Shown: one piece after another, positions 56,221-64,000 of the stretch
Numbering within the stretch: position 1 is the stretch's first letter
Layout of the letters: every line of letters starts with the position of its first letter
Source: Cycas panzhihuaensis
Taxonomy: Eukaryota; Cycadophyta
NCBI GenBank assembly: GCA_023213395.1
Contig: CM041465.1
Location: 196,919,741 to 196,983,740 of the forward strand
Length of the DNA stretch: 64,000 bases
Direction of reading: 5' to 3'
Position numbers and translations under genes: made by a program
The notes under the pieces: model-generated
Databases searched by the model: none
The model's input: only the letters and a program-made list of their open reading frames with translations
Told to the model about the DNA's origin: nothing

Positions 56221-56736
56221 GAGGGGATGTCAGAATATGTTCATATATCGATTATGTAAAGTGGGCCTATTTATGTGCCTAATATGTAGGTGGAATATTT
56301 TCAAGAGTGGTGAGCCAACAGATGTAATTGTAATTATATTTGGGCACTTTAGATTTATAAATATAAATCAAAGTCCATGCTTATGTAAAGAACATTAGAT
56401 TGTCAAAAATGTGAATATTATTCTGGTGGATTTTCACTCGTAAGGGTTTTCCACAGCTATTTGATATCCCGTGTGCGTGAGGGGATGTCAGAATATGTTC
56501 ATATATCGATTATGTAAAGTGGGCCTATTTATGTGCCTAATATGTAGGTGGAATATTTTCAAGAGTGGTGAGCCAACAGATGTAATTGTAATTATATTTG
56601 GGCACTTTAGATTTATAAATATAAATCAAAGTCCATACTTATGTAAAGAACATTAGATTGTCAAAAATGTGAATATTATTTTGGTGGATTTTCACTCGTA
56701 AGGGTTTCCCACAGCTATTTGATATCCCGTGTGCGT
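56221..56736. repeat. 258-bp tandem duplication of Copia-6 polypurine tract and LTR start
   Basis: Copies 56221-56478 and 56479-56736 both begin GAGGGGATGTCAGAATATG and differ at about three positions. Each starts with the polypurine tract GAGGGGA and the LTR start TGTCAG. Confidence 0.93.
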
Positions 56737-56805
56737 GATTTCTGCTGTGATTTGCCTGATGTGAAAGATCCTGTTGATCTTTGCTTACATTTGTATTTCC
56801 CAACA
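56228..56805 (+). mobile_element. Copia-6 3' LTR, partly doubled
   Basis: The LTR starts TGTCAGAATATG after the polypurine tract and probably ends TATTTCCCAACA at about 56805. The first 251 bp occur twice, so the full LTR is about 56486-56805 with an extra partial copy before it. No 5' LTR is present. Confidence 0.65.
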
Positions 56806-57834
56806 ACCTTGAGAGTGGGACCTTAAGTTTTTGTTGAAATAAGGTGCTCCATTCTTTATAGTCATTGAGCAAGACTCATGCGAGTTAATGTTTTCAAAAA
56901 CTAGAGAAAGGAGGGCTTAACCAATAATTTGAAGTTTGGGAAACTTTCATGCGTGTTGAATACTTTATTTACCTTTGTAACAAAGAGTTTTGCAGCTTCA
57001 TGAGATTTGAGGGAATGTAACTTTTGCTTGTTGTGAAATGATAATTGGGAGGGAACATACTCGTGAAGCAAATAGGGTGCCACATGGCAGTATCTTGTTA
57101 TCTCGTTGAAGACTTAATCCTCTTGAGGTTTCATAGGAGATAAATTCGCAAGCCCTATATTTTTGAGAAAAGGCACATGACGTGAAGTTTACACTTGTGA
57201 AGGAGTATTGACGATGGTGGTATCCCCCATCTTCACACTTGTAGGAGTACTTGTTTTGCAAAGGGAAAAAAGGTAGGGGGGCTTAAAGTTGAATAGGAAC
57301 TGTTAGATGTTAAGGATGTGTGGCATCATTCAATGGGTTGCATGATCATAAGTTTTGCTAATTTGTGAAAATTGAAGAAATACAATTCTAAAGATTAAAG
57401 TAATGAAAAACTTCATCACATGGCTTTACATACTCATGCAAAATGGTCATTTACAAAAGGGAAGGTAAGTTTAAAGGATTGGGCAAAGGAAAGGAAAGTG
57501 AAGAACCCCTCGCATTAATGATTAAGCATGTGAGACCATAGGGTTTGAAATGTCTACCTCAGAGGAGTTTAACCCCTTGCCTTCACAACATTCTCACTAT
57601 TCAAGCAAAGCGATTGTGTAGAGCAACACAACAAATAATTGAGGTTGAGAGGGATTTTAGCTTAGGCGTTCCTACGTCTACTGCAACATCTTAAAATGCT
57701 AATCATTGGGGATATTGAGATCAAATTCGACATTAGAGGGGCAGAGTTATTCGAGACGCGGTTAGAGTTATATTTGGAGAATAAAATTGGCACAAAGTGG
57801 TTATGTGTTTGAGGTTGCATCATGCCGAGAGCTA
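56806..57834. other. gene-free stretch
   Basis: No recognisable coding block or terminal repeat; short open frames here have no family resemblance. Confidence 0.35.
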
Positions 57835-58388
57835 GTTTTATTATACACATAAAATCTAAACAAAGAAGAATAGGTTATTCCTAACTTTTAGGGAGACATG
57901 CTTATCGCTCTCTCTAAACGACAAAAATAATAATGCACAAACACTAAACAAGCAATGAAGTGAAGAGAGAGTAAAAGAGAACAACATAGATTTTTACGTG
58001 GAAAACCTTGGTAAAGTGCCAAGGCGAAAAAAATCACCAGGCAAAGGTCTCTGCTTTATTAGCAACAAGATCAAAAGTACATTTTTTTGTTCATCTCAAT
58101 ACAACAGCTTGATCAAACTTATATAAAGAAAACACCAACTCCAAAACCGTGCCAAAAAGTTGCACCAAAAAGCAAAACAGTAGCTCTATGCTTCGTATGC
58201 GGCCTATCGAGTGCGTTTGGAATGACCTATGGTTGCAAGCAACTTTCAGCTGCCCTGGGGGCAACAACTTGCCCCCTGGGACCCTCCCATTATTTTTGCA
58301 CCCGGTGCAACACTCATCGTGAGGAGAATTTTAGACATTAATTGTATAATCATCACGTTGGTAATTAGAATTGGCTTCACATCCAACA
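57835..58388 (-). mobile_element. Copia-4 3' LTR (approximate)
   Basis: The right edge CATCCAACA at 58388 is followed by ATTCTGCCACTCGAAG, a degraded polypurine tract on the minus strand. Inside is TTTTTACGTGGAAAACC (about 57992), a motif common in plant copia LTRs near the transcript end. The left edge is uncertain. Confidence 0.5.
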
Positions 58389-58469
58389 TTCTGCCACTCG
58401 AAGTCAATTCTAAATTATGCTACTACCTACCACTTCCAAGAGAACAATGCTTGTGTTGATCATCATCTT

Positions 58470-60501
58470 GTTATATGCAGTCCCAGAGAAGTTTTGTATC
58501 GGATAAACTTCTCCCTTCTAATCGGCCTTGTCAAATATGTCTGCTGGTTTGTCATCAGTATGGATCTTCTGCAATGAGACTTGTCCTTCCACTACAATGT
58601 CATGCACAAAATGATATTGCACACCTATGTGCTTTGTCCTGGCACGAAATGCTAGGTTTCTAGCCAAGCTCAGGGCACTTTGATTGTCGCAATGTAAAAC
58701 AATCATATTCTGCTTGACTTGCAGTTCTCCCATTAATCTGCCCAAAACCATATCATTTCCTTACATGCTTGTGTTGCTAACATATTCAGCTTTTGTCGTA
58801 GATAATGCCACCACAGACTGTAGTTTGATATCCAATTGATTGCTCCACCCGTAAGAGTGAACACATATCCTGTAGTGGACTTACATCTATCTTTATCGCC
58901 AACAAAATTTGAATCTACAAACCCTGTCACCTGAAGATCTGTCGAACTATAATAGATAGCAACATTTGAAGTACCCTTTAAATAATGAAGGATCCACTTC
59001 ACAACAGTCCAATGATAACAATCGGGATTTGCCATGAACCAATTGATAACTTCCACTACTTGGGCAATGTCTGGTTTGGTACATACCATGGCAAACATTA
59101 GGCTACCTATTATTGATGAGTATGGTACATGAGACATCTGTGCCTTCTCTGCTTCATTGTTAGGACTCCATTTCGAAGATAACTTTGTGTGTAGGAAATG
59201 GGGTACTAATTGGCTGAGCATTCTATATGTTGAAGCATTGCAGAACCTTTTCCACATATGCCTTTTGTGTAAGCTAGATCTTCCTACTCTTCTTGTCTTT
59301 ATGTATCCTCATGCCAAGAATTTGATTTGCAGTACCTAAATCCTTTACTTCAAACGTCCTAGCTAGTTGAGTCTTAAGTTTGACAATTTTGTCCATGTTG
59401 AGGCTTGCAACGAACATTTTGTCAACGTACAACAATAAAATAATGAAATTGTCATTATCATATCTTTTAAAGTAAGCACAATGATTAGCTTCACATCTGG
59501 TAAATCCTAGACTCATCATGAAGGAATCAAACCGCTTGTACCAACATCTCGACGCTTGTTTGAGACCATACAATGATTAGTTCAACCTGTATACAAGATT
59601 CTCTTTGCCTCTTATCACAAAACCTTTCGACTGCTCCATATAAATCTCCTCATTGAGGTTACCATGCAAAAAGGATGTCTTCACATCAAGCTGCTCTAAT
59701 TCAAGGTCAAGGGAAGCAACCAAAGCAAACACAACTCTAATAGTACTCAAATGTATAATTGAGGAAAAGATCTCATTGAAATCTATACCTGATTTTTGTG
59801 CATACCCCTTAGGCATTGATTGAGCTCTATGTTGTTCAACCACACCATCAACATTTCTTTTCAGCTTAAAGACCCATCAATTTCCTATGGCCTTGCGACC
59901 TGCGGGCAATTTCATCAGATCCCACGTGTTGTTTTTACTTAGGGCCTCCGTTTCCTCCTCCATGGCAACCCTCTATTTGCTTGCATATTCGGCCTCACAA
60001 GCTTCTTGAAATGAGCTAGGCTCACCAACATCAATAACTAATGCAAAAGCTAAATGTGCATTGAGTATACCTTTCAGGTGGCTTGGATATTCTAGTGGAT
60101 CTCTTAACCCAATGAGATGCATCAACCTGTGGCTGCTCAAGTTGCTATTCTTCCTATTCAATCACAATATTCTGTTGTTTAGGTTCTTGATTTTCATCCT
60201 TTTCCATAGCATCATCTTCCACTTTTATTTCCTTAGTAGGTCCAACAACTATTGTTTGTTCTTCTTCAACTTTCTGCATGGATTTCTCATCAAATACCAC
60301 ATCTTGGCTAATGATTAGCCTGCAGACAGTAGTATTCTACATCATGTACCCTTTTGTTCCATCACTATAGCTAAGAAAAATACACTTCTTGGACTCTGTG
60401 CACAACTTGGACCTTTGTTCCTTTAATACACAGGCATAAGCATCACAATCAAAGACAACTAAGTGGAAATAATTAATAGGTTTTTCGGCTCATACTTGAT
60501 A
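58470..60501 (-). pseudogene. Copia-4 pol remnant (integrase end, RT, RNase H)
   Basis: From the right: the end of integrase (HLVVFDCDAYACV near 60440), an acidic hinge, RT start (59577-59843, HRAQSMPKGYAQKSGIDFNEIFSSI), RT with the catalytic box as LLYVDKM (second Asp lost; 59274-59573), YSSIIGSLMFAMVCTKPDI (58733-59257), and RNase H with HCDNQSALSLARN and ADIF near 58518-58751. Stops are frequent. The sequence is cut at 60501 by the chromovirus LTR; integrase core, protease and gag are not in the window. Confidence 0.85.
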
Positions 60502-60835
60502 TGCTTTTACCACTACAAATCATGAAAAGAACACAAATATGCACAAAAATGTCACGAAGCTTTATTAAGTCACAAGAACTTACAACTTACAATTGCGGGC
60601 CTCTTTGAGGGGGCTACCTCCTCTGAGCAGAGCTATCTTATCACATTCTTCCCTTCCCCTCCTTATTACAATCATTCCTTATATAATATGATGCTATTCC
60701 CGCTATCCTACTAGTAGTGGATGTGGGATTGCAAAATGGGCAGTACTCTCACAATGGAATATGTGCTATCCTTATATTACTACTAACAACTACTATCCTA
60801 TACTAATAAAGGGTTAGGACATGAGGGTTCTAACA
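60502..60835 (-). mobile_element. chromovirus 3' LTR
   Basis: 334 bp; the minus strand runs TGTTAGAACCCTCATG to GTGGTAAAAGCA. It is followed outward by the Copia-4 integrase frame and inward by a purine-rich tract (GAAGAAGGGAG, 60840-60850). Confidence 0.7.
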
Positions 60836-60849
60836 TGACTCCCTTCTTC

Positions 60850-61320
60850 AAAAAGCTTTGCCCGCAAAACTTGTATTGTGGATAATCCTGTCGAATTTGA
60901 TGATGTGGTTCCTAGGTGGCATCCTCGGGTTGCAAGTCTTTCCAATGGACTAATACCTTTGTGATGGTATGGTGCCGAAGTTTGCATGTTTGTTGATCTA
61001 GAATGGTATTAGGAATAAGGAGTAGAGAGCCATTATTTGTGAACTTCGGTAATTGTGTTGGTGTTATTACGTTATTCTCCAAGACTTTCTTTAAACAAGA
61101 TACGAGAAATATAGAGTGGATTTTTGATGAAGGTGGAAGTGCCAATTTGTCAGTAGTAGTCCCCATGCGTTGCTCCAATTTGTAAGGTCCATAGAATCTT
61201 GGAGTCAATTTTTGAGAGCGTTTCACTGTTAAGGAGGTTTGGTGATATGGTTGAAGTCTTAAAAAAAGCCATGTCACCCACACAGAATTCGCGTTCTGTC
61301 CTATGTTTATAAACTTGTTG
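60850..61320 (-). pseudogene. chromovirus integrase C terminus and chromodomain
   Basis: 60912-61283 reads LTPRFYGPYKLEQRMG (the GPY/F-type integrase end), then IHSIFLVSCLKKVL, then ILDQQTCKLRHHTITKVLVHWKDLQPEDATWEP. The V-L-V-H-W-K-x-L-x-x-E-D-A-T-W-E block is the chromodomain, which directs integration to marked chromatin in this group. A stop lies between this part and the integrase core. Confidence 0.85.
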
Positions 61321-61322
61321 TT

Positions 61323-61803
61323 TCATCCTGTGCTGAGTTGTGCAACGGTTCTCTTAAGAATTTTGAGCATGTCATCTCTATCTTTAAGAGTAGAGTCTAC
61401 TATTTGTACTTGTGCACTCCCTGAGATGTAAGAAGCTATTGTAGGAGGTGGTTGCCCATAGATGGCCTCATAAGGTGTCATTTTTGTGGTTGTGTGAAAG
61501 GTGTTGTTATACCACAATTTGGCCAATGGTAACCAACACACCCAGTGGGATGGTTGTGTCGATGCAAAACATCGAAGGTATGTCTCGAGGGATTTGTTGA
61601 CAACCTCTGTTTGGCCATTCGTTTGTGGGTGATAGGCGGAGCTTATCTTTAAGGTGGTCCCTTGCAGCTTGAAGAACTCGTGCCAAAATTTGTTGGTGAA
61701 GGTGGGATCACGATCACTGATAATGGAAGTAGGCATGCCATGCAAGCAAAAGATTTGATCGATAAACACTTGTGCCATTGTTGTTGCTTTGTGTTTGGGA
61801 ACA
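61323..61803 (-). pseudogene. chromovirus integrase core, second half
   Basis: Open frame 61323-61778: VFIDQIFCLHGMPTSIISDR with the second catalytic Asp, then KISSAYHPQTNGQTEVVNK with the catalytic Glu, then WLPLAKLWYNNTFHTTTKMTPYE. The frame runs up to the Copia-5 junction as KHKATTMAQ; the first Asp block would be on the other side of that insertion. Confidence 0.88.
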
Positions 61804-62165
61804 TGAAATTATACACAAATGTTTCCAACTGCAGAATCTTTTACCATACACAGCAGGCAAACAAATATACACAGAAAATAGATGCACAATACATAGGATT
61901 TACGTGGGAAAACCCTTTCAGGAAAAAATCCACCACAAAAGGATCCTTGATGGATCTCTTAGATTATTGCACAATGGACTGATACAATGATCTTGGATGT
62001 TGAATACATAAGGCCTTAAGGCATTTATATTCTCCCAAGAGGTGTCATTCGATTAGGGTTGTGACCCTTCGAATAAGTCGTGCCTTTTTGGCTTCACACC
62101 TTTTCATTTGATTAAACCACATTAACATTAACTAAGTGGCTTATTAGTTAACTACCACTTTAACA
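61804..62165 (-). mobile_element. Copia-5 3' LTR
   Basis: 362 bp; the minus strand runs TGTTAAAGTGGTAG to GTATAATTTCA, with AGGATTTACGTGGGAAAACC (plus strand) inside. Confidence 0.75.
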
Positions 62166-62174
62166 TCCCCCCTT
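62166..62174 (-). other. Copia-5 polypurine tract
   Basis: AAGGGGGGA on the minus strand, abutting the 3' LTR. Confidence 0.8.
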
Positions 62175-62204
62175 AATGTGAATGTGGGGAGCCTACCAAC
62201 TGTA

Positions 62205-62740
62205 ACAACTATGTTATCACAAGGTTGGGATTATCTTGCGGCTTCTTTATCCTTGTCGATACATCTCCCCTCAAGAATAACATTGGTGAGTCCAAGTCTG
62301 GTACGCATCTTTGTGAATTGATCTTTAGTGAGAGGTTTGGCGAACACGTCTGCAAGCTGGAATTCACTTGGACAGTAGTTGGCCTGCAACTTTCCTGATT
62401 TGATCTGTTCATGAATGTAATGGTGCTGAATCTCAATGTGCTTCGTACATGCATGAAACTCTGGATTCTTTGATAGGCAAATGGTACTTTGGTTATCAAC
62501 AAAGATAACCAGGTGTCCATTTGAAACTCCAAGAGACCCGCACTTGCACTGAGTCCTTGATATTCAGTCTTTGTAGAAGAGAGTGCCACTGTCTGCTGCT
62601 ATTTCGACTGCCACGAAACAAATCCATTGCCAACACCAAACAAGTATCCAACAGTGGACTTCTGATTGTCGGAATCTCCTCCCTAGTCAGCATCCGTGCA
62701 GCCATGCAATTGTATCTCTTCACCTCGACGGTATTCGAGA
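62205..62740 (-). pseudogene. Copia-5 RNase H
   Basis: Pieces in neighbouring frames: a HGCTDAD-like block near 62690-62705 (first Asp), a LSSTKTEYQGLSA block (62550-62589), and a further frame with the LAFQRI/QESC region towards 62400. Frame changes near 62500-62700 break the domain. Confidence 0.7.
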
Positions 62741-63855
62741 CCAAGATTGATAGTCCCCTTCAAATACTTTAGAATCCGCTTCACTGCAACTAAATGAGGT
62801 TCTTGAGGATTCTGCATGTAGTGGGAAATCAACTCGACAACATATGCAATATTAGGCTTGGTATGGGTCAAATAGATCAGACTCCCTACCAACTGGCGAT
62901 ACTTTGTGCCATCTACAGAGGGCTTGGCCATATCCTTTTGCAACTTAGCGCCTTTTACACATGGTGTTGCAATTGGTTTACAATTTTGCATTCCAGATTT
63001 CTCTAGGAAGTTCTTCACATACTGAGACTGCAGCAACACAATCCTGTCATTCATCTGCCTGACCTGAATGCCCAAGAAGTAGTGAAGTCTTCCAAGGTCA
63101 GTCATGTCAAATGAAGCTCCCAGATTGCATTTGATTTTAGCATTAGCCTTGCCACAGTTACCGCCAATGACCAAATCATCCACATACACCACACAAACTA
63201 CTATTGAAGTCCCTGTTCTCTTCACATATAGATTCGGGTCGAGTTCAAAAATCTCGAAACCTTCAGCTTTCAACTTCGCATCCATCTTCTCATACCAAGC
63301 ATGGGGTGCTTATTTTAGGCCATAGATCGACTTCTTCAAACGACACACAAGATGCTCTTGGCTATCCTTAACGAATCTTAGAGGCTGTGACATATATATT
63401 TTCTTCTTTAGATCTCTATTAAGGAATGCGGACTTTATGTTCATTTGATGTAACTCCCAACTATAAGTTGCTGTTAAGGAAATCAACAATTGGATTGTTG
63501 TCATTTTGGACACCGGTGCAAATGTCTCCTCATCGTCAATTTCTTCTTTCTGCTTGAATCCCTACGCAACAAGTCTGGCCTTAAACTTGTCCATCTCTCC
63601 GTCGGAGCGAAACTTTGTCTTGTAGATCCACTTGCATCCTAAAAGATTCTTTGTTGGAGGTAGTGGAACTAAATCCCACCTGTCATTCTTCAGCAGAGAA
63701 CTATACTCCTCCTCCATTGCAACTCTCCATCTTGGATCTCCTTTCGCTTTATCAAACGAATAAGGATCAACAGAGTCATTGGTGTCTACCAGTAGAGTTC
63801 GACTGGCATGTTGACTTCGTGTTCTTCGATCATTAGTTAAGGTTTGCATCGCCAC
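62683..63855 (-). pseudogene. Copia-5 reverse transcriptase
   Basis: Three open pieces. 63562-63855: DPRWRVAMEEEYSSLLKNDRWDLVPLPP and GCKWIYKTKF. 63310-63513: SWELHQMNIKSAFLNRDLKKK and LVCRLKKSIYGLK. 62683-63285: VVCVVYVDDLVIGG (catalytic YVDD intact), FDMTDLGRLHYFLGIQV and YRQLVGSLIYLTHTKPNI. They are separated by stops such as GCG-TAG and LK-TAA. It is the best kept copia RT in the window besides Copia-3. Confidence 0.9.
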
Positions 63856-64000
63856 ACCGGAATCTTCTATAGTCTTCCTTGCACATAACGGTATTGAAGG
63901 AACCGTTGTTGGAGCTACTTCAACTCGTGACGGCTCCTCACTATTACACGTCCTACTTGATCCTACTTCCTTAGGTGTTTCAGCGATTGGCTCATTGTCC
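63856..64000 (-). pseudogene. Copia-5 integrase-RT hinge, cut by the window edge
   Basis: The reading is Pro/Ser/Glu-rich (PIAETPKEVGSSRTC, SRVEVAPTTVPSIP), the usual low-complexity hinge between integrase and RT. It runs off the right edge. Confidence 0.6.

Larger units (their letters stand above)
60502..61803 (-). mobile_element. chromovirus (Ty3/gypsy) 3' part
   Basis: 3' LTR, polypurine tract, chromodomain and integrase C-terminal half on the minus strand. It is inserted in Copia-4 pol on the left and itself interrupted at 61803 by Copia-5. The rest (protease, RT, gag, 5' LTR) may lie beyond the right edge. The presence of a C-terminal chromodomain defines the chromovirus branch. Confidence 0.85.
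35853..64000 (+). other. presumed DSK2 intron 5 or 3' flank, open to the right
   Basis: If the gene is complete, this would be a last intron of more than 28 kb filled with the elements listed below. No UBA-like reading (an EEMGF/QEMGF motif followed by N-x-x-A-L) was seen in 35853-64000. A transcript ending at 35985 is the other possibility. Confidence 0.4.
61804..64000 (-). mobile_element. Copia-5: 3' part of Ty1/copia element, open at right edge
   Basis: 3' LTR (61804-62165), polypurine tract (62166-62174) and RNase H, RT and hinge on the minus strand; integrase, protease, gag and the 5' LTR are beyond the window. It is inserted in the chromovirus integrase gene. The RT catalytic box is intact, so it is probably the youngest element of the stack, though frames still contain stops. 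Confidence 0.9.

Noticed and set aside
58229-58330. GC-rich block TGCCCTGGGGGCAACAACTTGCCCCCTGGGA as a regulatory hairpin
   Set aside because: It lies within the Copia-4 LTR and looks like ordinary LTR sequence; no evidence for a separate function.
1-64000. CRISPR array, tRNA, rRNA, prophage or bacterial defence system
   Set aside because: No regularly spaced identical short repeats, no cloverleaf or rRNA sequence noticed, and all recognisable genes are plant nuclear gene or plant retroelement types.

Overview
The window is a repeat-dense stretch of a seed-plant nuclear genome, most likely an angiosperm. The evidence is one spliced plant-type ubiquilin/DSK2 gene surrounded by Ty1/copia, Ty3/gypsy and LINE retrotransposons of plant type. 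The species cannot be fixed from the sequence. I found no bacterial operon, CRISPR array, tRNA or rRNA. Most transposon coding sequence is broken by stops of the CAA>TAA, CAG>TAG and TGG>TGA kind, as expected for old methylated repeats.

Layout. 1-5491 (minus): the 5' part of a Ty3/gypsy element, with aspartic protease, gag and a long LTR-like arm; its pol lies left of the window. 5492-5626: spacer. 5627-9715 (plus): a second copy of the same long arm facing the other way, so that 3060-9715 is a large imperfect palindrome; the right arm is also internally amplified. 9720-13334 (plus): decayed, 5'-truncated copia (Copia-1). 14656-26516 (minus): structurally complete copia (Copia-2) with two LTRs, primer-binding site, polypurine tract and 5-bp target duplication. 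It is split by a full-length LINE (LINE-1, 18317-24662, minus) flanked by an 18-bp target duplication.

27647-35852 (plus): the only host gene recognised, a ubiquilin/DSK2 shuttle factor. Five exons are visible, encoding the UBL and STI1-type repeats. Intron 1 (6.4 kb) holds an LTR pair with a second LINE (LINE-3) nested in the downstream LTR. The UBA-encoding exon was not found in the 28 kb to the right, so either the last intron is very long or the gene ends early.

40180-45719 (minus): LINE-2, same family as LINE-1, 5'-truncated, better preserved, with its own 18-bp target duplication. 47920-48970 (plus): hAT-type (BED finger/DUF659-like) transposase relic. 49319-54776 (minus): Copia-3, with LTRs about 95% alike, a perfect 5-bp duplication and an exact tRNA-iMet primer-binding site, but with two internal tandem duplications and catalytic-site losses. 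55540-56805 (plus): copia relic ending in a tandemly duplicated LTR. 57835-64000 (minus): three elements that appear stacked, Copia-4 broken by a chromovirus, itself broken by Copia-5, which runs off the right edge.

No convincing new biological system is present. The most unusual items are the head-to-head long-LTR palindrome, the open ubiquilin gene with its possible early end, the LTR-internal-LTR-internal arrangement in its first intron, and the structural duplications in Copia-3 and the 56 kb LTR.
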